In this document: piece by piece, positions 9,351-18,164 of the stretch
Layout: each line of letters starts with the position of its first letter
Numbering within the stretch: position 1 is the first letter of the stretch
Assembly: GCF_001375555.1 (NCBI RefSeq)
Contig: NZ_CTDZ01000009.1
Span: 1,977,758 to 2,041,757, forward strand
Direction of reading: 5' to 3'
Length of the DNA: 64,000 bases
Origin: Numidum massiliense
GTDB taxonomy: Bacteria > Bacillota > Bacilli > Thermoactinomycetales > Novibacillaceae
Made by a program: the position numbers and the translations under genes
Notes under the pieces: model-generated
Database searches by the model: none
Seen by the model: the letters and a program-made list of their open reading frames with translations, nothing else
Told to the model about the DNA's origin: nothing

Positions 9351-12300
9351 TTATTGCCACTTCAAAAGCAACCATTCCGCATCTTCCCTCAGCGCATCAT
9401 ACGCCTTCTCCGAAATCAATTCTTTTTTCTTCTGCTGGTCGAGCATCTCTGTAAACTTCTTCGTATGCTTGACGACTTTCGCTACCTCCCCTTTTTCCTC
9501 AAAACGACTGACAGTGGTTATGTGAGCCGATAAGGCACTCGCGGCTCCGTGGTTCTTAAACTCACCCTCCGCCTCGAAACGCTCCACACTCGCCTTTATT
9601 TTATCGGCACTCATAGCGATCGATTTCTTGAAGAAAGCGACCTTCTTTGCCAGTTGGCTGTTTAACAGGTGATACTCGAAGCCAATGTCTTGCCTCGCCA
9701 AGTATGTTTGCAACTCTTCCAGCGCAGCGGATAGCTCAGCCCGTTCAAACTCACCGCCCAGTTCGGCAGGTACGTCTTGCAGCAAACGTTCCGCCTCTCG
9801 GATCGACCTTTTTGCAGCGGCAAAATGGTACGCTTCAATCTCATAGATGCTGTACCCGTACTTCGTCGCCCGTTTAGACATTGCCACCTTTAAAAACTTA
9901 GCATTCTTGGCGTGGACGTCCTGCAAACCGATCACGTCAATGTTTCCTTTTTTTGGGTCGTGCCTGTGGGTATACACCTTTTCAAACGTTTTCCCGTCAT
10001 TGGAAAGGAATACATCATATTTTTCCGCACGGGCCGTTTCCCAATAAATTTTTACCGTGTCCAAATCGTACCGATCGTCTAACTCGACCATGACCCATTG
10101 GTTGTCTTTCTCTTCTTCGGAAATACCTTTGTACTGCGATCCCCACCGCGTGCCAAAATCGCCATCCGTGAGGTGAGACGCTTTTTGGGCATCGTTGTAT
10201 TCCGAAGAGGCCGTCACTTTTTGTCCGCGAGCCACATTGCGCGGAACGACGATCGATCGTTTAAAATCGTCCAGTCGGTCGTTGAGCTGCCCCGTCAATA
10301 CGTCGTAAGTGAATAAATCTTTATCTGCTTCGGATAAAAATGTTTTTAACTCGTCTTTAGCCGCTACTAACTGCTCTCTTTCCTTGGCACCACCTGCTTC
10401 TTGCGGAACGAGATCGAGCAATTCCTCAGCTTCGTCGATTAGCTTTTCTCCATCTTTGAAGTCGACCGCGCCAAAAGCTTCTAACTGAAAGATACTGTAG
10501 CCATACTGAGTTGCCCTTTCCGACATCGCGACTTTCAAATACTTCACATTGGCGTCCAACGGAATCGTGTCCAGCAGCCCGTGCCCGGGATCGTACGTGT
10601 GGTTATACACTTCCTCAAACGTTTCCCCGTCGGTGGAAACGAGTAGCTTGTACTTTTTCGCTCGCGCCGCTTCCCAGTGAAGCTTCACTTCGTGTAATTG
10701 ATACGGTTGGTCAAATTCGACTAGCACCCATTGATTGTCTTTCTCCTCTTCGGAGATGCCTTTGTACTGCGACCCCCAGCGAGTCCCGAAATTGCCGTCG
10801 GTGATGTGTGCCACTTTTTGCGTCTGGTCGTATTCCGAGGAAGCAGTCACTTTTTGTCGGTAAGCGACATTCTTTTTTAAGCTGTTCGTAAGCGCCTGAT
10901 TCATTAAGGTGATGTTGTCGATCTCACCTTTGACTCCTTTTCCGATTTGTTCTAAAGGTAACACGAAGGATGTGGAGTCATTCGCGCGCCCTCCCAACTT
11001 GTTCACTTGCTTAGCAGTTGACACTTTTTTCCCGTCGACGTACAACGCGGTTTCTTTGTTGTCACCAATCAACAGGACGTGATGCCACTTGTTCTCCGGA
11101 AGGGCATAATCGTGACGAAACGTATAATTTTCGAACTTGGTTTTGCTATTTTCCGATGTCGGCTCATTTCTTTCGTAGCCCAACTTCCCCGTCTCGTCGA
11201 CAGTTAAATAGAAGGCGCCATCTTTGCCGGAAAAAAGTGTCGCGTCGTCACGGGAACCTTCATCTAACTTAATGTCAAAGGCCACACTGTACGGGTACCC
11301 AATCCCCGAAACCGGCAGTTCCAAGTAGCTATTCCCATCGAGTTGGAACGTTTTTCCACCGCGGCTGTCGACAATCTTGCCGCCTTTTAGTTTCGCATCG
11401 TAGCCGTTACTTGTTACATCTTTCACGATCCCTTTGTTCACGGATTCAAAATCGTATTTAAGCACGATCGGCGTCTTCGATTCGACAAACCTGGCCGGAT
11501 TGGACAAAGGCGTTTTGTTTTGCACCGCTTTGACGCGTTTCATAAATTGATCGGCCGTTTGCCCCGCCGTTTTTTCCCCGTACCACGTTTTTTCCGACAC
11601 GAGCATAACGGCATCTTTCATCCGGTCAAAAATGTCATAGCTCGATAGCCCTCCTGTGTAGGCGGTTAAATCGTTCCACAATGCGAACTCAGCGCCTTTC
11701 GTTTGCGGATGAGCAAAAGGCATCGTCGCACCACCTTTTCCTCCCATTCGATAGGCGGACCAAAAATTGTTGACCTCCCAGGTATCGTATTTGTCCTTTA
11801 TATCTAAGTAATCGGGAAAACCTGCATTGCCGAGGGGCACGATATATAAGTCGCCTCCGGCAGTATTGATCACATCGTAACCTAACGCGTACATTTCTTT
11901 CACGTCTGACCAGTAGGGCGCCCAAATGTTCATCGTCGCTTCACTGCTCACTGGTGTATCGCCGTCAAAACCGTTTTTTCCGAGGGAACCCCACAGCCTC
12001 GTTTCATAACCTTTCCCGTTGACGTAGTTGATGAAGTGGTCCGTATAATGACGCATCTGTTCCGAATACGCTTTATCGTATTCGTCTGTTCCGATATGGA
12101 ATTTCGTGCTTTGCACGACACGGTTCTCGTCCTTGGGGCTTGTCCCAAGAAACTCATCAAAGAGCGATTCGATAAACGGGTAAACGAGAGCCCGTTTTTC
12201 CGGTGTGGTGATGTCTAGCGCTCCGCGCTTCAACATCATGTCCGCGTTCACTGCTCGAAAACTTTCCGCGTGATACGGCGTATCAATTTCGGTGACGACG

Positions 12301-13367
12301 TCAATGCCGTATTTTTTCATCTCCTTTTGAAACACAATGTATTCTTCTTGCGGGTAATAGCCGTCTTTCGCATTGATTTCTGGGTACTGTTTACTTTCTA
12401 CGCGAAAGGCTTCGTAGTTTGCCCCCGCCCGAAAGTCGTTAATGTGCATTTGCAGCTCATTCAGTTTAAACCACGCCATATATTCAGCCATCTCTTGCAC
12501 ATACTGGAGCGGGATGTACATTCTACCGACGTCCAACATGCCGGATCGTACCTCGTACTTCGGATAGTCCCGGGCGATGCCCTTCGGGAGGGTTAGTTTA
12601 TCTTTCGATTGGTACAAAATTTGCGTGATCGACATGCCACCGTAATTGATTCCTTGAGGCTTAGGGGCACTAACGACAATTTGATCCGTTATGTCGAGGG
12701 TGTATCCTTCGTTCCCTAAATGCTTTTGCGAAGGGTTGATCGTTAAGTAAATGTCCCCTTTTTTTGGCTTAGCGCCAACCGCGACCGGAATGTCCTTGTC
12801 CAACATTTTTTTAAAATAGTTCCTTATGAGGTTAGCTTCGTCCACGATCGAATCAGCTGCGGATCGGTCGACAACGAGACGGGATTTTTTAGACAGCTTG
12901 AATTCCCCACGATGACCTTTCCATTCCCGTAAGCCGGGGATGACATTCGGAATGGGATTATCGCCGGATTTGGCACTGTGCTTACCTTTCACTTTCACTG
13001 GAATGTCCTCAGCGGATACAGCGACGTCTTTGCTATCCCCTTTGTTCGTCACTTTGTATAAAACGTTTACATTCATGTCACTAATCGGCTGGTAAAAGCT
13101 TAAATCTCGCGCAATAATTTGTTGATTGTCTGAGCCGAATAAGGATACTTCATACTGCGGATCGGGAGAAGCAGGTAGAATGACGGATTTTCCGTCTGGG
13201 GAAATTTCTGGTTGCTTGTCACTGATGAAATCGAGAACGTCTTGGGCACTTTGGAATGTGTGATCGGCATTTTTCGCTGTTGCTGCTGTAACCGGGAGTA
13301 CACTCGTCACGAGGAGACAGGCGATTAGGACTAGGAGAAAGATGTGTTGCCGTTGTGCGACTTTCAT
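9351..13367 (-). CDS. secreted multidomain beta-N-acetylhexosaminidase (GH20) with LamG and two F5/8C modules
   Basis: Extracellular enzyme of 1338 residues expected to remove terminal N-acetylhexosamine. The start is the ATG at 13367, six bases after GGAGGGTG; it opens a signal peptide (MKVAQRQHIFLLVLIAC, cleavage near residue 31). Order of parts: N-terminal region, GH20 auxiliary domain (about 150-260), TIM barrel (about 270-600) with the catalytic pair in FHIGTDEYD (Asp428-Glu429), LamG-like domain (about 634-830), two discoidin/F5-8C (CBM32-like) modules (about 833-965 and 1044-1180) sharing FGTRWGSQYKGISEEEKDNQ, each followed by a helical linker, and a charged helical tail. No LPXTG or SLH anchor is seen. 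It follows the EIICB gene, so it likely supplies amino sugars to that transporter. Confidence 0.9.
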   Translation of the reverse strand: MKVAQRQHIFLLVLIACLLVTSVLPVTAATAKNADHTFQSAQDVLDFISDKQPEISPDGKSVILPASPDPQYEVSLFGSDNQQIIARDLSFYQPISDMNVNVLYKVTNKGDSKDVAVSAEDIPVKVKGKHSAKSGDNPIPNVIPGLREWKGHRGEFKLSKKSRLVVDRSAADSIVDEANLIRNYFKKMLDKDIPVAVGAKPKKGDIYLTINPSQKHLGNEGYTLDITDQIVVSAPKPQGINYGGMSITQILYQSKDKLTLPKGIARDYPKYEVRSGMLDVGRMYIPLQYVQEMAEYMAWFKLNELQMHINDFRAGANYEAFRVESKQYPEINAKDGYYPQEEYIVFQKEMKKYGIDVVTEIDTPYHAESFRAVNADMMLKRGALDITTPEKRALVYPFIESLFDEFLGTSPKDENRVVQSTKFHIGTDEYDKAYSEQMRHYTDHFINYVNGKGYETRLWGSLGKNGFDGDTPVSSEATMNIWAPYWSDVKEMYALGYDVINTAGGDLYIVPLGNAGFPDYLDIKDKYDTWEVNNFWSAYRMGGKGGATMPFAHPQTKGAEFALWNDLTAYTGGLSSYDIFDRMKDAVMLVSEKTWYGEKTAGQTADQFMKRVKAVQNKTPLSNPARFVESKTPIVLKYDFESVNKGIVKDVTSNGYDAKLKGGKIVDSRGGKTFQLDGNSYLELPVSGIGYPYSVAFDIKLDEGSRDDATLFSGKDGAFYLTVDETGKLGYERNEPTSENSKTKFENYTFRHDYALPENKWHHVLLIGDNKETALYVDGKKVSTAKQVNKLGGRANDSTSFVLPLEQIGKGVKGEIDNITLMNQALTNSLKKNVAYRQKVTASSEYDQTQKVAHITDGNFGTRWGSQYKGISEEEKDNQWVLVEFDQPYQLHEVKLHWEAARAKKYKLLVSTDGETFEEVYNHTYDPGHGLLDTIPLDANVKYLKVAMSERATQYGYSIFQLEAFGAVDFKDGEKLIDEAEELLDLVPQEAGGAKEREQLVAAKDELKTFLSEADKDLFTYDVLTGQLNDRLDDFKRSIVVPRNVARGQKVTASSEYNDAQKASHLTDGDFGTRWGSQYKGISEEEKDNQWVMVELDDRYDLDTVKIYWETARAEKYDVFLSNDGKTFEKVYTHRHDPKKGNIDVIGLQDVHAKNAKFLKVAMSKRATKYGYSIYEIEAYHFAAAKRSIREAERLLQDVPAELGGEFERAELSAALEELQTYLARQDIGFEYHLLNSQLAKKVAFFKKSIAMSADKIKASVERFEAEGEFKNHGAASALSAHITTVSRFEEKGEVAKVVKHTKKFTEMLDQQKKKELISEKAYDALREDAEWLLLKWQ

Positions 13368-13401
13368 CGTGGGCACCCTCCACTTATTGATTTTTTTGCG
13401 G

Positions 13402-13461
13402 TCAGCGGCAATGTTAGCCCCCTGCGACAGATTGCCACGTGTCACCGGGGGCTGCCGCTGA
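13402..13461 (-). promoter_or_regulatory. strong hairpin between EIICB and GH20 genes
   Basis: Arms TCAGCGGCA / TGCCGCTGA with an inner GCCCCC / GGGGGC helix. On the transcribed minus strand it is followed by an A run, not a T run, so it is not a standard terminator. It may lower read-through or set differential mRNA stability of nagE and hexosaminidase. Confidence 0.5.
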
Positions 13462-13512
13462 TCTGTTACCGACAGTTAACGCTCCCTACGTCGTCTTATT
13501 GCTTCTTAAACC

Positions 13513-15018
13513 TTAACTACGCATCTTAATGATTTCATCGGCAACGAACTGCACTTGTGTCCCTACGATGACTTGAATGCTATGTTTGCCGACAACATTA
13601 ATGCCTGGTACGCCTGTGTTTCTAATTTGTTGTTGGTCGACAGCATCCATGTCGTTCACTTCAACTCTTAGCCGCGTCGTACAATTGTCGACAGACACGA
13701 CGTTCGCATCTCCGCCCAAGGCGGCATAAATTTCTGCAGCTAGTTGTGCCGTTTTGTCACCTGTTGCACTGCCCGCTGCTGGCGCGCGACTTGCATCTGC
13801 ACCCGCTGTGGCTCCTGCTCCTACGCCTGCTCCTGCAACGGTCCCATTGTCATCTACGGTATCTGGTTCACGCCCCGGTGTCGCTAGGTCGAACTTAACG
13901 ATTAGAAAGCGGAACAGGAAGTAGTAGATGACCGCAAACACGAGCCCTTGCACGATTAACATATAGGGTTGGTTCGCCATTGGCAATCGCGAACTGAGCA
14001 CGAAGTCGACGAAGCCGGCGCTAAAGCCAAATCCTGCTGTCCAGTGAAAGAGGGCGGCGATCGCTAAGGACAAACCGGTCAAGATGGCATGCACGACATA
14101 CAAGGCCGGTGCTAAGAACATGAAGGAAAACTCGAGCGGCTCAGTTACACCGGTAAAGAAAGCCGCGAAGCCTGCCGCTAACATTAATGAAGCTGCTTGT
14201 TTTTTCCGCTTTGATTTCGCCGTATGGTACATCGCCAGCGCGGCAGCAGGTAAACCAAACATCATGATCGGGAAGTAGCCGGCCTGATACATTCCGGTAA
14301 TCCCTTTGACCCCTTCATTGGCCCAGAAGTTACCGATATCGTTAATGCCTGCGACGTCAAACCAAAAGACAGAGTTAAGTGCATGGTGTAACCCGGTCGG
14401 AATGAGCAGTCGGTTGAAGAAACCGTATAACCCGGCACCGACGGCACCTAGTTTACTAATCGACGTACCGAAAGTGACTAACCAAGTATAAATGACTGGC
14501 CAGACGAAAAACAGCACGACAGATGCGGCTAACATCGCCACCGAAGACATAATCGGCACGAGTCGTTTCCCGCTAAAGAAAGCTAACGCATCCGGGAGCC
14601 TGACATGACTGAACCTATTGTACATATTGGCGGCGATAATACCAGATAGAATCCCGATAAACGCATTACCGATTTTTGCAAAGGCTGGATCGACCGCTTC
14701 TGGTTTAATGCCTTGCAACAACGCGACGGTGTCAGTCGAAAGAAGCGTTGTCACAACGAGGAAAGCTACTAAACCACTAAGTGCGGCTGAACCGTCCCTT
14801 TCTTTTGCCATCCCCAACGCAACCCCGACGGCAAACAAAATAGGGATATTGTCAATAATGGCTGACCCTGCTTTGATCATGAACGCGGCAAACGCACTGC
14901 CCGACCCCCAACCTGACGGGTCAATCCAATAACCGATACCCATTAACACGGCCGCAGCTGGCAAAACGGCAACCGGCAGCATTAATGAACGACCGAGTCG
15001 CTGAAAATACTTCATCAT
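13513..15018 (-). CDS. nagP: PTS transporter EIICB, N-acetylglucosamine type
   Basis: Membrane protein of 501 residues that takes up and phosphorylates a sugar, most likely N-acetylglucosamine. The EIIC part fills residues 1-385 (motif GFFNRLLIPTGLHHALNSVF and FTGVTEPLEFSFMF), then an Ala/Gly-rich linker, then the EIIB domain with the phosphorylated Cys in DNCTTRLR (about residue 443). There is no fused EIIA; a separate EIIA gene begins the operon. ATG is eight bases after AGGAGGT. The neighbouring GH20 hexosaminidase supports the amino-sugar assignment over glucose. Confidence 0.9.
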   Translation of the reverse strand: MMKYFQRLGRSLMLPVAVLPAAAVLMGIGYWIDPSGWGSGSAFAAFMIKAGSAIIDNIPILFAVGVALGMAKERDGSAALSGLVAFLVVTTLLSTDTVALLQGIKPEAVDPAFAKIGNAFIGILSGIIAANMYNRFSHVRLPDALAFFSGKRLVPIMSSVAMLAASVVLFFVWPVIYTWLVTFGTSISKLGAVGAGLYGFFNRLLIPTGLHHALNSVFWFDVAGINDIGNFWANEGVKGITGMYQAGYFPIMMFGLPAAALAMYHTAKSKRKKQAASLMLAAGFAAFFTGVTEPLEFSFMFLAPALYVVHAILTGLSLAIAALFHWTAGFGFSAGFVDFVLSSRLPMANQPYMLIVQGLVFAVIYYFLFRFLIVKFDLATPGREPDTVDDNGTVAGAGVGAGATAGADASRAPAAGSATGDKTAQLAAEIYAALGGDANVVSVDNCTTRLRVEVNDMDAVDQQQIRNTGVPGINVVGKHSIQVIVGTQVQFVADEIIKMRS

Positions 15019-15375
15019 TTTGAAGTACCTCCTACTTTAAATTTTTTAACAAATAAGGGAAAGCAGATACATTGCAAGATTATCCGTCGTAAGCCCGACA
15101 CACGTGGCTGGCTTTCGCACGTCCGACGACAAACTATTTTGGTGAGATCCCTTTCAAAATCACATTGTTCCTCACCCACCTTCGTGTTGATCGATCCCTG
15201 TACTGTGTTCAAGCGTTGTTTCTGTACGATGTTCTTAACCGTGATCTGAGCGATCGACCCGTACACTTTACCTGTCATTAGTTCCGTACGGTATTTCCAC
15301 CATGTTCCCAAGCAATGTTCTTTGCGCGTTCTTTTCGCGTACCCGAAGGACGTGTACTTAGGTCACTTCGGTCAC
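15019..15375. other. intergenic between antiterminator and EIICB genes
   Basis: Transcribed on the minus strand. It holds the weak RAT-like stem described separately at 15259-15291 and, nearer to the EIICB gene (about 15070-15130), a hairpin with arms GTCGT / ACGAC and AAGCC / GGCTT. The latter lacks a T run. No gene recognised. Confidence 0.45.
15259..15291 (-). promoter_or_regulatory. possible second RAT (antiterminator target)
   Basis: On the minus strand CCGTAC and GTACGG close a loop containing ACTAATGACAGGTAAAGTG, which resembles the inner part of the RAT upstream of EIIA (ACTGACTTGATCAGGCATG). No overlapping terminator was found, so the assignment is weak. Confidence 0.25.
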
Positions 15376-16194
15376 TTACGGTTGTCTTAATCTTTCGATG
15401 TGTAGCGTAATATAGCCCAACTCTTGCTCCGGCAGATCGACGCCGTAAGCTGACAGCAGATGCTTTTTTACTTCGAGCGCACACTCGTAAGCAAGAGGGA
15501 ATTTCTTCTTAATCATATCCATCATTTCATCGTCGAGCGTATGCAGTTCGTAATGCTTCATTCTCTCCAAGGCAAAGCGCAAATGCGTAATGAGACGCTG
15601 GTAAGCAATGTCGTCTTCTTCAATCGTAATGTTCAAAAAGTGCTTGATCGTTTGCACCATGTCCCGAATGATCGTCGTCTGCCGAATCGTCTCGCGAAAA
15701 TCGCCCGCTTGCGGCTTCATCGTATGAATGTGCAGAGCGATAAAAGCCGCTTCATCGACCGGCATGGCGACGCGACACTTTTCTTCGATGTGCCGAATCG
15801 CCCATAGCCCAATCTCGAATTCCTTTTTGTATAAAATTTTAATTTCGTGTAACAACTTATTTTTTAGACTAATACCTTGCTTTTCTCGTTCAATTGCAAA
15901 GGAAAGGTGGTCCGTGAGCACAAGGTGGATATGTTCCGACAGCTTCGTTCCGAGCGTCTCCTCAGCATACGAAATAATTTCTTCCGAAATCGTAAAATGC
16001 TCAACCGGGATGCGGCTCAAAAGTTGCTGCAGCTTCTCGTTCTCCCGCATGACGAAAATCTTTTCGATTTTGTGTGCGCTAACGACGTCATTTTTTCGTT
16101 TGTTAAACGCAATTCCGGCTCCAATGGCAATTTTCTCCTGATCACCGTCCATGACGACGACCGCGTTGTTATTCAAGATCTTCTTTATTTTCAT
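15376..16194 (-). CDS. BglG/LicT/GlcT-family transcription antiterminator
   Basis: RNA-binding regulator of 272 residues. The N-terminal CAT domain starts MKIKKILNNNAVVVMDGD and is followed by two PTS regulation domains with conserved His (HIHLVLTDHLSFAI, HIEEKCRVAMP, LITHLRFALERMKHYE, LGYITLHIERL). When active it binds a RAT hairpin and prevents termination; PTS phosphorylation of the PRDs sets activity. I use the ATG at 16194, eight bases after AAAGGTGG; an in-frame upstream extension lacks a binding site. A clear RAT/terminator lies in front of the EIIA gene that begins this operon, so the operon is autoregulated. Confidence 0.9.
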   Translation of the reverse strand: MKIKKILNNNAVVVMDGDQEKIAIGAGIAFNKRKNDVVSAHKIEKIFVMRENEKLQQLLSRIPVEHFTISEEIISYAEETLGTKLSEHIHLVLTDHLSFAIEREKQGISLKNKLLHEIKILYKKEFEIGLWAIRHIEEKCRVAMPVDEAAFIALHIHTMKPQAGDFRETIRQTTIIRDMVQTIKHFLNITIEEDDIAYQRLITHLRFALERMKHYELHTLDDEMMDMIKKKFPLAYECALEVKKHLLSAYGVDLPEQELGYITLHIERLRQP

Positions 16195-16375
16195 TGGAAC
16201 CACCACCTTTTTTTGCTGTACGCTAAACGCCACCGACGTTCAGTCGTACGATTGTTGCTCACGTAACCTTTTACATTCCAAAACTGTTCCTATTGTTAAC
16301 TATTCATATTGCTAACTGCTCATTTTCCTCTGTTCTGTTGCTAACTGCCCATTCCTGACTGCTCTAAGCGATGCA

Positions 16376-16861
16376 CTATTTGGCAGAAGTTGCAATAACC
16401 GTCTCGCCCGCGACACCTTTCTTGTCCCCGGTAAACGTGTACTGCTTACCAGTCTCTTGGCCATTCGTAATGACGATCGGCGTAATGGTGCTTTCCGCGT
16501 TTGTACGAATATATTCCCAATCGACGGCCATCAGTCGCTGTCCGGCAGAAACGTCATCGCCCTTCTGTACGAGGACGTCAAACCCTTTTCCTTCTAAAGC
16601 GACCGTCTCTAAACCGACGTGAACGAGAACTTCCGTGCCGTCCTTGCTACGAATGCCGATCGCGTGCTGCGTGTCCGCGACTAAAATGACGGTCCCGTCG
16701 ACTGGGGCGCATATGTCGCCACCTTCTGGAATGACAGCAACGCCTTCGCCCATCATTTTTTGACTGAAGACGGGATCGGGCACTTCCTCGAGCGGAATAA
16801 CCTCTCCGTTAACTGGCGCATATATTTTTAGGGTTTCCTTTTTAAACAGATTGAATAACAT
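16376..16861 (-). CDS. PTS glucose-type EIIA protein
   Basis: Cytoplasmic phosphocarrier of 161 residues. It passes phosphate from HPr to the EIIB domain of the downstream transporter. The two active-site His are in DTQHAIGIRS and EVLVHVGLETVAL (phosphorylated His in the second), and GEVIPLEEVPDPVF is the typical N-terminal region. The start is the ATG at 16861, eight bases after AGGAGC; the first ATG of the frame at 16885 lies before this site. It is the first gene of the operon EIIA, antiterminator, EIICB, GH20, and its leader carries the RAT switch. Confidence 0.92.
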   Translation of the reverse strand: MLFNLFKKETLKIYAPVNGEVIPLEEVPDPVFSQKMMGEGVAVIPEGGDICAPVDGTVILVADTQHAIGIRSKDGTEVLVHVGLETVALEGKGFDVLVQKGDDVSAGQRLMAVDWEYIRTNAESTITPIVITNGQETGKQYTFTGDKKGVAGETVIATSAK

Positions 16862-16938
16862 GTCTCTTAGCTCCTCTCGTTTCATTCGTCGGTGTCACAC
16901 GAAACTTATGGTGTCGTGATCCGATTGGATTGGCAATT

Positions 16939-16997
16939 AAAAAAGGCATGGCGGGAAAGAAAAGGCGCTTAAGACCTTCTCATTTACCACCATGCCT
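16939..16997 (-). terminator. leader terminator controlled by antitermination
   Basis: On the minus strand AGGCATGG pairs with CCATGCC, extended by GG/CC, and ends in TTTTTT. The 5' arm of this stem overlaps the RAT at 16988-17016, so formation of the RAT stem excludes the terminator. It lies between the promoter at 17042-17070 and the EIIA gene. Confidence 0.88.
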
Positions 16998-17016
16998 GAT
17001 CAAGTCAGTAACATGT
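16988..17016 (-). promoter_or_regulatory. RAT, ribonucleic antiterminator of the GlcT/LicT type
   Basis: Minus strand reads CATGTTACTGACTTGATCAG followed by GCATGGTG. It is close to the known GlcT target of the B. subtilis ptsG leader as I remember it (GTTACTGATTCGATCAGGCA core). It overlaps the left arm of the terminator, the classical arrangement for BglG-family control. Confidence 0.88.
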
Positions 17017-17041
17017 GATGCAATATGATGTTGTTAAATCA

Positions 17042-17070
17042 AGCATAGCATTCACTAACCGAAAAAGCAA
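17042..17070 (-). promoter_or_regulatory. sigma-A promoter of the EIIA operon
   Basis: Minus strand TTGCTT, 17-base spacer, TATGCT. It sits about 30 bases before the RAT, which gives a short leader in the expected place. Confidence 0.7.
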
Positions 17071-17158
17071 CCTCATTGCGGCTTCTTGCTCGTTTCGCCA
17101 TATTTGTTAACTCGTTCAGCGAATTGATCCGCGCCGAGTGGGCAGTATATTGTATGAT

Positions 17159-18058
17159 CTAGTTTTTCAAAAAGTCTGGCTGGGCAAAACTCGGGTTCGG
17201 GTAGGTATAAAATCCTTCTCCTGTTTCCCGGCCGAGCTTCCCTTGGTCGATGTACTCCGTCTTCATTAACTCAGCCAGTTTTGCAAACTCTTCATTACCT
17301 GTCGCCTTCGCCTTGGCCTGCACGATATTATATGCGGTCTCGATACCGACAATGTCCAAAATACCAAACGGACCGAACGGAGCCCCCGTGGCGATCATCC
17401 ACGTCTTATCGATCGTCTCCGGGTCAGAAACCTCGCGCAACAACAGCAGCTGCGCAGATTCCAACAAGGGAACTAGTAACGAATTCAATATATAACCGGA
17501 CTGCTCTTTGTACAACGGCAAGGCAACCATGCCGATCGCCCGGGAAAATGCCATCACGTCGTCAAACACGTTCATATCCGTTCCCGGGTGTTTCATTACT
17601 TCAGCCGTATTGTTGACCCAAATATTGTTCGCGAAATGTAACGCCAAAAACTTTTCCGGTCGACCTGTCGCCTCCGCAAATTGGCTCGGCAGTAACGTCG
17701 AAGAGTTTGTGGCAAAAACGGTCTTTTCCGGCGCTAATTTCCCTAGTTTTGTGTAAAAATCCTTCTTAATTTGCACAACTTCCGGAATCGCTTCAATGAC
17801 GAGATCTGCTTCTGCAACCGATTTTGCCAAATCGCTACTGAAGGAGATCCGATTGTAGGCCGCGTCGAGTTCTTCTTCGGTCGCTCCTAAATCTTTTTCA
17901 TAAGGGTGCTTCAATCGGTTAATTCTTTCTTTAGCACCTAGCAACGCTTCGTCATTAATGTCGTATACAGTAACATCGAATCCTTTGAAAGCCGTTTGAA
18001 ACGCAATTTGACTGCCTAACACACCGCTGCCGGCAACAGTAACATGTTTGTAGTCCAT
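17159..18058 (-). CDS. 3-hydroxyacyl-CoA dehydrogenase family protein
   Basis: NAD-dependent enzyme of 299 residues. The N-terminal Rossmann fold is seen in VTVAGSGVLGSQIAFQTAF (residues 6-24) with the acidic residue of the second strand in VYDIND. The catalytic region includes NSSTLLPSQFAE and LHFANNIWVNNTAEVM (His of the catalytic dyad in LHF), and the C-terminal domain has GYILNSLLVPLL and GPFGILDIVG. It probably oxidises a 3-hydroxyacyl-CoA; related single-gene forms in Bacillales have unclear substrates. ATG follows GGGGGAAAA. It is a lone gene with a 21-bp tandem repeat in its leader. Confidence 0.88.
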   Translation of the reverse strand: MDYKHVTVAGSGVLGSQIAFQTAFKGFDVTVYDINDEALLGAKERINRLKHPYEKDLGATEEELDAAYNRISFSSDLAKSVAEADLVIEAIPEVVQIKKDFYTKLGKLAPEKTVFATNSSTLLPSQFAEATGRPEKFLALHFANNIWVNNTAEVMKHPGTDMNVFDDVMAFSRAIGMVALPLYKEQSGYILNSLLVPLLESAQLLLLREVSDPETIDKTWMIATGAPFGPFGILDIVGIETAYNIVQAKAKATGNEEFAKLAELMKTEYIDQGKLGRETGEGFYTYPNPSFAQPDFLKN

Positions 18059-18101
18059 GGGAATTTTCCCCCTTATACTTTTTGGTGTGTGCTTGTGCTG
18101 T

Positions 18102-18164
18102 TCCGGTGAATAGAACCACGTGTTCGGTGAATAAAACCACGTGTCCGGTGAATAGAACCACGCG
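18102..18164. repeat. three tandem copies of a 21-bp repeat
   Basis: Unit close to TCCGGTGAATAGAACCACGTG, present three times without gaps, with one to three differences between copies. It lies 44-106 bp upstream of the 3-hydroxyacyl-CoA dehydrogenase start, in its probable leader or promoter region. Confidence 0.9.

Noticed and set aside
17955-18161. Frame coding VVLFTGH repeats on the minus strand
   Set aside because: It is the 21-bp repeat read through into the antisense of the real dehydrogenase start; no ribosome binding site.
18102-18164. Possible short CRISPR-like repeat
   Set aside because: Three head-to-tail 21-bp units without spacers.
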